From CADEFQ01 sp035433705 (GTDB lineage: Bacteria > Pseudomonadota > Gammaproteobacteria > Steroidobacterales > Steroidobacteraceae): a stretch of 64,000 nucleotides of DNA. Position 1 is the stretch's first letter. Every line of letters starts with the position of its first letter. Shown in pieces: positions 7,337 through 16,600 of the stretch. The stretch is taken from the NCBI GenBank assembly GCA_035433705.1, contig DAORVK010000011.1, positions 1 through 64,000 on the forward strand, in the 5' to 3' direction. The notes below the pieces were generated by a model. That model had not been told where the DNA came from. It searched no databases and saw only the letters and a list, made by a program, of their open reading frames with translations. The position numbers were made by a program, and so were the translations under genes.

Positions 7337-9006
7337 TTGGGTGGGGTCGGGGATTGCAAGGGGGCCGGAATGTGGCGCTCGATCGTGGTCTTGAGCAGCC
7401 GCGAATCCGGATCCCGGGCAAGCGCCCGCGCCCACACCGTGCGCGCCTCCCCTTCGCGGCCGAGCGACCAGAGCACATCGCCCCAATGTGCGGCGATCTC
7501 TGTGTCGCGTGACAGGCGGTAGGCGCGCGCAAGCGGTGCGAGCGCCTGTTCGGCGTTGCCCTGCCGGTAGCGCGTCCAGCCCAGGCTGTCGAGAATTGCC
7601 GGGTTGTCGGGCGTGCGCTCGAGCGCGCTGTCGATGAGCCGGCTGGCGCGCGACAGGTTCCTGCTGTGGTCCGCGAGCGTATAACCAAGGGCATTCATCA
7701 GGCCCGGATCTTCCGGGCGCTTCCTGTACAGGGCGTCAAACGCAGCGATCGAATCCTGCACCCGGCCCGCGCTTTCCAGTGTGAGCGCGCGCTGATATTC
7801 GAGACCCGGGTGCGCGGGGAAACGTTCGAGCGCCGCATCGAGGAGCGGCAGCGCATCGGCAGGTGCGCCGTTCTCGAGCAGCAGCGCGGCCTTGGCGAGC
7901 ACGATATCGACCGCCACCCCGGGTTTCCCCGCCTCCTCCGCATCGAGCATCGCAAAGGCCTCGGCGCGCTGGCCCTGTTTCATCAGTACGGCGGCGGCAC
8001 GGCGGCGCGCCATCAACCCCGCGCCGGCCTGCACGAGGCGGCTGTACATGTCGAGCGCGGCCTGCTCGTTGCCGTGCCGCTCGGCGAGCGCGCCGAGATA
8101 GAAAAGCGCTTCCGCCGGATCGTCGCCGGTGCGCAGCCGCTGGCTGAAGCGCCCCGCTGCTTCCTGGACATCCCCTTCACGATACGCGAGCAGCGCGAGA
8201 CGGCGCTCGGCCTGCGGCCCCGCATCGTCATCCTGTAACAGCCGCTCGAGCTCGATGCGCGCTTCCTCGATCCGGTCTAGCTGCACGAGCGTTTCTGCGA
8301 GCGTGAACACCTGGCCCTTCGGATCGAGGCGGCGCGCCGCGTTGGCGGCGGCGATCGCGCCCGCGGCATCATCACTGCCGGCGAGTACTTGCGCGAGCAG
8401 TTGCTGCGCCGCCGCCGACCGCGGGTCACGCGCAATGGCCGACTCGGCGAACGAGCGGGCGTCGCGAAATACGTAGCTGTCGAGCGCAAGATTCCCGAGG
8501 AGAACGAGCGCGGGCGAGTCGAGCGCCTTCGTGTCGACGGCGGAGCGCAACGCCATGTAAGTCCCGAAGTCGTTGCCGCTGGTCGACGCCGCCTGCGCAA
8601 GCCCGGCGAGCGCTTCGCCCGGCTCATCGCCCGTGAGACGCACGGTGTCCCTGAACGCGGCAGACGCCACGGAATTGCGCCCGAGGCGCAGCGCGACGAG
8701 ACCCTCCATGCGCGCTGCGTCGGCGCTCCCCGGTGCGCGCTTGCGCCACAGCGACGCGAGCTTCTCCGCGGCCGCGAACTGCTGGCATTCGAGCGCAACC
8801 TCGAGCGCCCGCTTGAGGGTGGCGTCTGGCGCCTGAGGCGCAGCGGCAGCCCGGGCATACTGACCGGAAGCGGCGCGACAGTCGCCTCGCTCGAAGGCGA
8901 GCTCCGCGACGATCGTGTCGGCACTCGCCTCGACTGCCGAAGGCTTGCCGGGGTCAGCGGCGCAGGCCGCCAACATCGCGACGGCCGCGAAGATCATCCA
9001 ACGCAT
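7333..9006 (-). CDS. TPR-repeat lipoprotein
   Basis: 557 residues from ATG 9006; a GTG at 9015 adds three. The signal peptide ends at a clear lipobox (AMLAAC, near residue 15), predicting an outer-membrane-anchored periplasmic protein. The rest is a chain of degenerate tetratricopeptide helices (for example near 345-380 and 440-480), so it is likely a scaffold for protein-protein contact. It heads the lolB-ispE unit with a 4-base overlap and is divergent from prfA, whose start is 51 bases away. Similar TPR proteins often sit beside lolB, but a specific function is not known. Confidence 0.85.
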   Translation of the reverse strand: MRWMIFAAVAMLAACAADPGKPSAVEASADTIVAELAFERGDCRAASGQYARAAAAPQAPDATLKRALEVALECQQFAAAEKLASLWRKRAPGSADAARMEGLVALRLGRNSVASAAFRDTVRLTGDEPGEALAGLAQAASTSGNDFGTYMALRSAVDTKALDSPALVLLGNLALDSYVFRDARSFAESAIARDPRSAAAQQLLAQVLAGSDDAAGAIAAANAARRLDPKGQVFTLAETLVQLDRIEEARIELERLLQDDDAGPQAERRLALLAYREGDVQEAAGRFSQRLRTGDDPAEALFYLGALAERHGNEQAALDMYSRLVQAGAGLMARRRAAAVLMKQGQRAEAFAMLDAEEAGKPGVAVDIVLAKAALLLENGAPADALPLLDAALERFPAHPGLEYQRALTLESAGRVQDSIAAFDALYRKRPEDPGLMNALGYTLADHSRNLSRASRLIDSALERTPDNPAILDSLGWTRYRQGNAEQALAPLARAYRLSRDTEIAAHWGDVLWSLGREGEARTVWARALARDPDSRLLKTTIERHIPAPLQSPTPPK

Positions 9007-9057
9007 GCGCGGCACTATAGCGGAAGGCGCTCTGATCCCGGAGAATTCCGCTCCCCC

Positions 9058-10014
9058 ATGAAAGACTCGATACGCCAGCGCCTCGACCGGTCACTCGATC
9101 GCAGCGAAGAGGTCGGTCGGCTGCTCGCCGATCCCGGCACGGCGGGCCACACGCGCGAATTCCGCGAGCTGTCGATGGAGTACGCACGGCTCGAACCGCT
9201 CGCGGCGCGCTACCGGCAGTTTCTTGCCCTCGAGCGCGAGCTGACCGCCACACACGAGCTGGCCGCTGACGCCGACGCGGAACTGCGCGCGCTTGGCGCG
9301 GACGAGGCGCGGCGGCTCGAGGCCGCGCTTGCGGCCGATGAGCTCGCGCTGCGCGAGCTGCTCGTACCCAAGGATCCGCACGATGAACGCAACATCTTTC
9401 TCGAGATCCGCGCCGGCACCGGAGGCGACGAGGCGGCGATTTTCGCGGGTGATCTGCTGCGCATGTACACGCGCTACGCGGAGCGACGCGGCTGGACCGT
9501 GGAACTCATTTCACAGAGNNNNNNNNNNNNNNNNNNNNNNNNNNNNNNNNNNNNNNNNNNNNNNNNNNNNNNNNNNNNNNNNNNNNNNNNNNNNNNNNNN
9601 NNNNNNNNNNNNNNNNNNTTCCGGTCGTCAGGAGCGGGCGGCCAGCACGTCAACAAAACCGACTCGGCCATCCGTATTACGCACCTGCCATCGGGCATCG
9701 TCGTCGAATGCCAGGACGAACGCTCGCAGCACAAGAACCGGGCGCGTGCGATGGCGCTGCTCTCCGCGCGACTCCTCGCCGCGGAAACGGAGCAACGCAA
9801 CGCCGCCGAGGCCGCCGCCCGCAGGAGCCAGGTCGGCAGCGGCGATCGCTCGGAGCGGATCCGCACCTACAATTTCCCGCAGGGTCGGGTCACCGACCAT
9901 CGCGTCAATGTGACGCTCTACCGGCTCGACACCGTCATGGACGGCGACCTCGACGGCTTGATCGAACCGCTCCGGCTCGAGCATCAGGCGGAGCTGCTGG
10001 CGCGAGAGGGCTGA
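9058..10014 (+). CDS. prfA: Peptide chain release factor 1 (interrupted by assembly gap)
   Basis: RF1 terminates translation at UAA and UAG. The N-terminal coiled domain and the start of domain 2 are present up to LISQ near residue 153. After the gap the catalytic loop FRSSGAGGQHVNKTDSAIR with the GGQ motif is intact, as is the C-terminus. The PxT stop-codon recognition motif falls in the missing part. Comparison with E. coli RF1 indicates about 74 residues (about 220 bases) are missing, more than the 100 N shown. The frame is the same on both sides only because of the N count. The ATG at 9058 follows GGAGAATTCCG. The gene is probably intact in the organism. Confidence 0.95.
   Translation: MKDSIRQRLDRSLDRSEEVGRLLADPGTAGHTREFRELSMEYARLEPLAARYRQFLALERELTATHELAADADAELRALGADEARRLEAALAADELALRELLVPKDPHDERNIFLEIRAGTGGDEAAIFAGDLLRMYTRYAERRGWTVELISQXXXXXXXXXXXXXXXXXXXXXXXXXXXXXXXXXXFRSSGAGGQHVNKTDSAIRITHLPSGIVVECQDERSQHKNRARAMALLSARLLAAETEQRNAAEAAARRSQVGSGDRSERIRTYNFPQGRVTDHRVNVTLYRLDTVMDGDLDGLIEPLRLEHQAELLAREG
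9519..9618. other. Assembly gap of 100 N inside prfA
   Basis: Exactly 100 undetermined bases, the conventional filler for a scaffold gap of unknown size. RF1 family length implies that the real gap is about 220-225 bases. Confidence 0.99.
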
Positions 10015-10048
10015 GGGCCAGAGGCGCTCCGCCGGCCGGCAATTCTGC

Positions 10049-10906
10049 TTATCCGTTGTTTGCGGGTCGCGGGTCGCTTTGCGCGCGTATCCGCAGATCG
10101 TCAAAGACGACCAGCAGGAACGCGCTGAGGTACAGCACGGCGAGGGCTGCCGCCAGAAGCACGATCGCTGCCGAGAGACTCCCCTGCACGGCCGCTCCGG
10201 CGGGGCTCGCGAGCCCGGTGATCACCGCCACGGCGAGCCCCGCGAGGATCACCATCACGATCAGCGTCGCGAGGATTGCGACGACGACCATCACGAGCCG
10301 CCGCCAATGGGCGATCGCCAGTCTCAGGCCGAGCCGCACGGCAGCTGGCGCGGCGCGCTGCTCGAGAATGAGCGCCGGCCAGCCGAGGCTCACCGCCGCG
10401 CTCGCCGCGAGCATCGGCAGCAGGATCAAGGCGCTGCGCGGCACGGCGGGCAGCGCAAGCAGCGCGCCGAGGACACCGAAAGGGAATGAGACGATCAGCA
10501 CGACAAGAAAGCCGAGGAGAAAGTAGCTGATGATTGCGGGCAACCGCGCGAGCATGGCGCCAGCGGACACCGCGCCAGTGGGCGCGCCGGCGCCCGCATT
10601 GCCGCCGGCTGTCGCGATACGCTGCTGCTTCGCAAGGACGATCGCCCACACGATGAGGCTCGCGAGGGTGCCGAGTGCATAAAGTGTCCACCATTCGCCG
10701 CCCTTTTCTGCAAGCGACGCGGCCGTGAGCGGCATCACCTTGCCATGGGCGATCACGTCATAGGCGGCGGGCAACTGGCCGAGAAGAGTTCCGATCGTGG
10801 CAAGGGGCAGGCAGGACAGCGCCGATCGCCCGAAGAGGCGCAGGCTCGTTTCGATCACCTCGCGTACGGTCGGCGGCTGTCCGAATGGCAAAATGGCGAA
10901 AGACAT
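10049..10906 (-). CDS. Multi-pass membrane protein of unknown function
   Basis: 285 residues with about six hydrophobic segments: near 25-45, 75-95, 120-150, 155-180, 205-235 and 245-270. The N-terminal REVIETSLRLFGR before the first helix resembles the start of YciC/UPF0259-like inner-membrane proteins, but I would not assign it to that family. The C-terminus is short and cytoplasmic-looking. The ATG at 10906 shares bases with the prmC ATG at 10905 on the other strand (CATG). The gene sits tail to tail with prfA and so splits the usual prfA-prmC pair. Confidence 0.75.
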   Translation of the reverse strand: MSFAILPFGQPPTVREVIETSLRLFGRSALSCLPLATIGTLLGQLPAAYDVIAHGKVMPLTAASLAEKGGEWWTLYALGTLASLIVWAIVLAKQQRIATAGGNAGAGAPTGAVSAGAMLARLPAIISYFLLGFLVVLIVSFPFGVLGALLALPAVPRSALILLPMLAASAAVSLGWPALILEQRAAPAAVRLGLRLAIAHWRRLVMVVVAILATLIVMVILAGLAVAVITGLASPAGAAVQGSLSAAIVLLAAALAVLYLSAFLLVVFDDLRIRAQSDPRPANNG

Positions 10907-12302
10907 GGGCGCGACTCTAGCAGACGACACTGAAACGATTGCCGGCCTGGTGGCAGCGGCCGGCGCCGCGCTCTCGGCCGGCGTGGCGCTCGAAGGCGAC
11001 GAGGCGCGTCGCGAGGCGGAGGTGCTCCTCGCAGCGGCGCTGCGGATCGGCCGCGCGACACTGCTTGCGCATCCCGAGCGCCGGGTGGGCGGCGAGGATC
11101 TCGCGCGCGTGCGTGATTGGCTCGCGCGTCGCGCGCGTGGCGAGCCGCTGGCGTATCTCACGGGCGTGCGCGAGTTCTGGTCGCTGCCTTTCCATGTCAC
11201 ACCGGACGTGCTCGTGCCGCGCCCGGAGACCGAGGAAGTGGTGTCGCGTGCGCTCGCGCTCGGCGACGAGCTCGACGCCCGGCCCGGTGCCGTCCCCTCG
11301 CTCGTCGATCTCGGCACCGGCAGCGGCTGCATCGCGCTCGCAATCGCGCGCGAGCGGCCGACGTGGCGAATCACCGCGACCGACACCTCACCCCACGCGC
11401 TGCGCGTCGCGCGCGGCAATGCCCGCTCGCTCGATCTTGCGCGCGTGGAGTTCGTCGAGGGAAGCTGGTACTCGCCGCTCGTCGGGCGACACTTCGACCT
11501 GATCGTCAGCAACCCGCCCTATGTCGCCGGCGGCGATGCGGCTCTCGACGACCCTGCCCTGCGGCACGAGCCTCGCGTGGCGCTCACGCCGGAAGGCGAC
11601 GGGCTCGCCGCGCTGCGGCACCTCGTCGAGGAGGCCCCGGGATATCTGCGACCCGGCGGCTGCCTGGTGCTCGAGCACGGCGTCGGGCAGGGGCGGGATG
11701 TCGCGCAGATGCTTGAAAAGCGTGGCTTTCGTCACGTACGCTGCGCCCCCGATCTCGCCGGTCGCGATCGCGTGACCAGCGCCCAATGGCCCCTTTTCGC
11801 AGCAGGAACTCCCATGATCCGTTTCGAGACTTCCCTCGGCAGCTTCGACATCGAACTGAACGAAAAGGAAGCGCCGCTCTCCGCCGCCAATTTCCTCGCC
11901 TACGTCGAGGCAGGTTTCTTCGACGGCACGCTCTTTCACCGCGTGATCCCTGGATTCATGATCCAGGGCGGCGGCATGACCACGGGCCTCGCGCAGAAGA
12001 AGGCGCGCGCGCCGATCCAGAACGAGGCGAAGAACGGCCTCAGGAACAGGCGCGGGACGCTCTCGATGGCGCGCACCAATGACATCCACAGCGCGACCTC
12101 CCAGTTCTTCGTGAACCTCGTCGACAATGCGTTCCTCGATCATGCTCCCGGCAATTACGGTTACGCGGTGTTCGGCCACGTCGCCGCTGGCATGGATACC
12201 GTCGAGAAGATCGCACAGGTGAAGACGGGCCGCTCGCAGGGCCACAGCGACGTGCCGCTTGAGGATGTCGTCGTGATTTCAGCCCAGCGCATCGACGCCT
12301 GA
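10905..12302 (+). CDS. prmC: PrmC release-factor methyltransferase in one frame with a cyclophilin
   Basis: A single open frame of 465 residues. Residues 1-303 are PrmC, which methylates the GGQ glutamine of release factors: N-terminal helical domain to about 90, SAM motif DLGTGSGCIALAIA near 134, catalytic NPPY at 203-206 and the usual end DRVTSAQW. Instead of a stop the frame continues through PLFAAGTP into a complete cyclophilin (304-465). An ATG at 11814 with AGGA seven bases upstream could also start the cyclophilin alone. An in-frame ATG at 10893 is an alternative PrmC start. PrmC function near prfA fits its substrate RF1. The missing stop could be real or a sequence error. Confidence 0.9.
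   Translation: MGATLADDTETIAGLVAAAGAALSAGVALEGDEARREAEVLLAAALRIGRATLLAHPERRVGGEDLARVRDWLARRARGEPLAYLTGVREFWSLPFHVTPDVLVPRPETEEVVSRALALGDELDARPGAVPSLVDLGTGSGCIALAIARERPTWRITATDTSPHALRVARGNARSLDLARVEFVEGSWYSPLVGRHFDLIVSNPPYVAGGDAALDDPALRHEPRVALTPEGDGLAALRHLVEEAPGYLRPGGCLVLEHGVGQGRDVAQMLEKRGFRHVRCAPDLAGRDRVTSAQWPLFAAGTPMIRFETSLGSFDIELNEKEAPLSAANFLAYVEAGFFDGTLFHRVIPGFMIQGGGMTTGLAQKKARAPIQNEAKNGLRNRRGTLSMARTNDIHSATSQFFVNLVDNAFLDHAPGNYGYAVFGHVAAGMDTVEKIAQVKTGRSQGHSDVPLEDVVVISAQRIDA
11814..12302 (+). CDS. Peptidyl-prolyl cis-trans isomerase, cyclophilin B type (possible independent start)
   Basis: 162 residues, the length of a free-standing cytoplasmic cyclophilin, with no signal peptide. Catalytic-site motifs are present: FHRVIPGFMIQGGG near 42-55 (with the catalytic Arg), SQFFVN near 98-103 and the C-terminal VFGHV region. 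It catalyses proline isomerisation during folding. The internal ATG is preceded by GCAGGAACTCCC, a usable ribosome-binding site, so it may be made separately, as a fusion with PrmC, or both. mtgA follows after 14 bases. Confidence 0.93.
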   Translation: MIRFETSLGSFDIELNEKEAPLSAANFLAYVEAGFFDGTLFHRVIPGFMIQGGGMTTGLAQKKARAPIQNEAKNGLRNRRGTLSMARTNDIHSATSQFFVNLVDNAFLDHAPGNYGYAVFGHVAAGMDTVEKIAQVKTGRSQGHSDVPLEDVVVISAQRIDA

Positions 12303-12316
12303 CAAGGCCGCGGGGC

Positions 12317-13048
12317 GTGGCGCGCAAGGGGCTCGGCGCGCGGCTCGCAAGCGCGCTCATGCTGCTCGCGCTCGGATTCGTTCTCGTCTCGGCGCTTGCG
12401 GTGCTCGTGCTGCGCTGGGTCGATCCGTGGACGAGTGCGGTCATGCTGGAGTCGCGCATCGAAGCCTGGCGCGAGGGCGACAGGAAGTACCGCGTTCGCC
12501 AGACCTGGGTCGACGCGGCGCAGATGTCGCCCTGGTGCGCGCGTGCCGTCGTCGCTGCCGAGGACCAGCTGTTCGCGGAACACGCGGGATTCGACTTCGA
12601 CGCGATCCGCAAGGCCGCCGAGCACAACGCGCGCAGCAAGCGTGTGCGCGGCGCGAGCACGATCAGCCAGCAGGTCGCGAAGAACCTCTTCCTGTGGCGC
12701 GGTCGCTCGTGGGTGAGGAAGGGCTTCGAGGTCTGGTTCACCGTGCTGATCGAGACCCTGTGGCCGAAGGAGCGGATTCTCGAGGTGTACCTCAACATCG
12801 CGGAATTCGGGCGCGGCGTCTACGGAGTTGAAGCGGCCGCACAAGTTTTCTGGGGCAAGCGTGCGCAACGTCTGAGCCGCGTCGAGGCCGCGACACTCGC
12901 CGCCGTGCTGCCGAACCCGCGCCGCTATCGCGCCGCGGCCCCGTCACCCTACGTGCAGCGCCGTCGCGACTGGATCCTGCGCCAGATGTCAGGGCTCGAG
13001 ATGCCCGCCGCTACGGGCGGCGTGCCGCGTGCTCGCGAAGCGCGCTGA
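12317..13048 (+). CDS. mtgA: Monofunctional peptidoglycan glycosyltransferase MtgA
   Basis: 243 residues from a GTG. One N-terminal transmembrane helix (about 10-33) is followed by a family 51 glycosyltransferase domain with no transpeptidase. The catalytic Glu82 lies in VVAAEDQLFAEHAGFD. The second motif RGASTISQQVAKNLFLW near 114-130 and the third, ILEVYLNIAEFG near 155, are intact. It polymerises glycan strands from lipid II at the periplasmic face. Confidence 0.96.
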   Translation: MARKGLGARLASALMLLALGFVLVSALAVLVLRWVDPWTSAVMLESRIEAWREGDRKYRVRQTWVDAAQMSPWCARAVVAAEDQLFAEHAGFDFDAIRKAAEHNARSKRVRGASTISQQVAKNLFLWRGRSWVRKGFEVWFTVLIETLWPKERILEVYLNIAEFGRGVYGVEAAAQVFWGKRAQRLSRVEAATLAAVLPNPRRYRAAAPSPYVQRRRDWILRQMSGLEMPAATGGVPRAREAR

Positions 13049-13077
13049 GGAGGTCGCCCCCTCCGGCCACGGCGCCG

Positions 13078-13530
13078 TCATTGCCCGGACGTACGCACGC
13101 GCTGCATGAACCACCAGCGATGGCCCTCGGGATCGACCGCGAGATAGCAGCGATCGGTCCAGTAGTCGACACCGTGATCGGTCGTCGTCGGCTCCATCTC
13201 GATGCGGGCACCCGCCTCCCGCGCTTGTGCGCAGTGCGCATCGGCATCGTCGACGAAGATGCACAGTGCCTGCGTATTGCGATCGCCGACCCTCTTCGGA
13301 CTTGCCGGAAACGCTCGTTCCGGGTGGGTATTCGCCGCCCCCGCGCCTCCCACGAAGACGAGCCCCTCGCCATAGACAAGCTCCGAGTGCTCGATGCGCC
13401 CGCCCTCGCCCACGATCTTGAGGCGCACCTCGAAACCGAAGGCCTGGGTGAGCCAGTCGATCGCCTGCGCCGGGTCCTCATAGAAGACGCTGCAGGAAAT
13501 CCGGGGCCAACCGGGTGGCGTTGCACGCAT
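13078..13530 (-). CDS. VOC-superfamily (glyoxalase/bleomycin-resistance-like) protein
   Basis: 150 residues, one vicinal-oxygen-chelate domain pair: SVFYEDPAQAIDWLTQAFGFEV at the start and a C-terminal YLAVDPEGHRWWFMQ, typical of the PhnB/YdeM-like branch. Such proteins bind a metal or act as dioxygenase, isomerase or resistance proteins; the substrate cannot be read from sequence. It is a separate small gene on the minus strand downstream of metH, with 91 bases between. Confidence 0.8.
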   Translation of the reverse strand: MRATPPGWPRISCSVFYEDPAQAIDWLTQAFGFEVRLKIVGEGGRIEHSELVYGEGLVFVGGAGAANTHPERAFPASPKRVGDRNTQALCIFVDDADAHCAQAREAGARIEMEPTTTDHGVDYWTDRCYLAVDPEGHRWWFMQRVRTSGQ

Positions 13531-13621
13531 GTTTGTTACTCCAAAGCGCCGATCATGACGTAGTACCCGTCAGGGCAGCGATATCAGCGACGCCGATGAC
13601 CGCCCGCGTGCGCGTCATTAT

Positions 13622-16600
13622 TCAGCCCGGCTCGTAGCCCAGATTCGGCGCAAGCCAGCGCTCGGCTTCGGCGAGGGTCCAGCCCTTGCGGCGCGCGTAG
13701 TCCTCCACCTGGTCGCGTGCGATCTTGCCGACCGCGAAATAGTGGGCTGCGGGGTGCGCGAGATACCAGCCGCTCACGGCGGCGGTCGGGTACATCGCGA
13801 ACGAATCGGTGAGCACGATGCCAGCCCGGCGCTCGGCGTCGAGCAGTCGCCAGAGCTTTGCCTTCTCAGTGTGATCCGGGCAGGCCGGATAGCCTGGCGC
13901 CGGCCGGATACCGCGGTACGCTTCGCGGATGAGCTCATCGTTCGTGAGCTGCTCATCCGGCGAGTAGCCCCACCATTCACGCCGCACGCGCTCGTGAAAG
14001 TGCTCGGCAGTGGCCTCTGCCAGCCGGTCCGCGAGCGCCTTCAGGATGATTCTCGAGTAGTCGTCGTGCGCCGCCTGGAACCGCTCGAGATGCGGTTCGA
14101 TACCAAGGCCGGCGGTGACCGCAAAACCACCGATGTAGTCGCGCACGCCGCTCTCCTTCGGCGCCACGTAGTCGGTGAGGCAGGAATGCGCGTGACCATC
14201 GGGCTTTTTCTTCTGCTGGCGCAGGTGCGACAGCGTCGCGAGCACGCTGCTGCGCGACTCGTCACCGTAGACTTCAATGTCATCATCCGTCGCGTTCGCA
14301 GGCCAGAGCCCGATGACCGCGTTCACCGTGAGCCAGCGCTCCGCGACGATCTTCTTGAGCATGCGCCGCGCGTCGGCGTAGAGGCTGCTCGCCGCCTCGC
14401 CCACCACCGGGTCCGTGAGGATGTCAGGGAACTTGCCCGCAAACTCCCATGCATTGAAAAAAGGCATCCAGTCGATGTAGGGCAACAGCTCCGCGACCGG
14501 ATAGTCGAGAAACGCCTGCACACCGGGCACCGCCGGACGCACCGGGACCGTAACGCGCCAGTCGCCGGAAAAGCGGTTCGCGCGCGCCTCCCCGATCGTG
14601 AGCGCAGGCTGCTTGACGCTCTTGCCCGCATGCTGCTCGCGACGCCGCTCGTGATCCTGCGCATTCTTCTCGACGAATGGCTTGCGCAGCTCTTCGGTGA
14701 TCAGCGACTGGCACACGCTGACCGAGCGTGACGCATCTTTCACGTACACGACTGCTTCCGGGTATTGCGGCGCGATCTTCACGGAGGTGTGCGCGGGTGA
14801 AGTCGTCGCGCCGCCGATCAGGAGGGGCAGCTTCATCCCCTGCCGCTTCATCTCGCGCGCCACGTGCACCATTTCGTCCAGCGAGGGCGTTATGAGACCC
14901 GAAAGCCCGATCAGGTCGGCTTCTTCGCGCCGCGCGGCTTCAAGAATCTGCTCGCACGGCACCATGACGCCAAGATCGACGACCTCGAAGTTGTTGCACT
15001 GGAGCACGACGCCGACAATGTTCTTGCCGATGTCGTGCACGTCGCCCTTGACGGTGGCGAGCACGATCTTGCCGTTGGAGCGGGAGCGGCCGTCCTTTTC
15101 GTTCTCGATGAACGGGATCAGGTGCGCGACCGACTTCTTCATCACGCGCGCACTCTTGACCACCTGGGGCAAGAACATCTTGCCGGCGCCGAACAGGTCA
15201 CCGACCACGTTCATGCCGTCCATCAGCGGACCCTCGATCACGCTGATCGGTCGGTCGGCCGCGAGGCGCGCCTCTTCGGTATCCTGCACGACAAAGTCGT
15301 CGACGCCTTTGACGAGCGCATGCTCCAGGCGCTTCGCAACGGGCAGCGAGCGCCACGCGAGATCGGCTTCACGCCGCTCGGTCTTGCCGCCCTTGAAACG
15401 CTGGGCGAGCTCGAGCAGGCGCTCGGTCGCATCCGGACGCCGGTTGAGCACCACGTCCTCGCAGGCTTCCCGCAGGGCGGGATCGATGTCCTCGTAAATC
15501 GCGAGCTGGCCCGCGTTCACGATGCCCATGTCCATGCCGGCCTGGATCGCGTGGAAGAGGAACACCGAGTGCATCGCCTCGCGCACCGGGTCGTTGCCGC
15601 GGAACGAGAACGAGACGTTGCTGACGCCGCCCGACACCATCGCATGCGGCAGCCGCCGCTTGATCTCGCGCGTTGCCTCGATGAACGCGACGCCATAGCC
15701 GTTGTGCTCGTCGATGCCGGTCGCGATCGCGAAAATGTTGGGGTCGAAGATGATGTCTTCGGGCGGAAAGCCGACTTCCCGGGTCAGGAGCCGGTAGGAG
15801 CGCTCGCAGATCGCAAGTTTGCGCTCCACCGAGTCGGCCTGCCCCTGTTCGTCGAAGGCCATCACCACCACCGCGGCCCCGTAGCGCCGCACCTTGCGCG
15901 CCTGCTCGAGGAAGGGCGCCTCGCCCTCCTTCATGCTGATTGAATTGACGATGCCCTTGCCCTGCAGGCACTTGAGGCCCGCCTCGAGCACTGTCCACTT
16001 CGAGGAGTCGAGCATGACCGGCACGCGCGCGATGTCGGGCTCGGCGGCGATCAGATTGAGGAAGCGCACCATGGCCGCTTCCGAATCGAGCATGCCCTCG
16101 TCCATGTTGATGTCGATGACCTGCGCGCCGCTCACCACCTGCTGGCGCGCGACCTCCACTGCGGCGGCGTAGTCGCCCGCCTCGATCAGCTTCCTGAACC
16201 TCGCGCTGCCGGTGACGTTGGTGCGCTCGCCGACGTTGACGAAGAGGCTCGTAGCATTGATCGCGAGCGGCTCGAGACCCGCCAGCCGGCACTGCACCGG
16301 CAGCTCGGGCAACGCGCGGCGCGGTACGGGCGCCGTCGCCTCGCGGATCAGGCGGATGTGCTCCGGCGTCGTGCCGCAGCAACCGCCGAGGATGTTGACG
16401 AACCCCGAGGTCGCGAACTCATGCACGATCGCCGCGGTCTCCTGCGGCAGCTCATCGTATTCGCCGAAGGCGTTCGGCAGGCCCGCGTTCGGGTACACAC
16501 ACACGTAAGCGTCGGCGACGCGCGCAAGCTCCTCGACATAGGGGCGCAGCTGGCGAGCGCCGAGCGCACAGTTGAGCCCGATCGCGAGCGGCGCTGCGTG

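Noticed and set aside
9058..10014. prfA as a frameshifted pseudogene
   Set aside because: The interruption is an assembly gap and both flanks are intact RF1 sequence.
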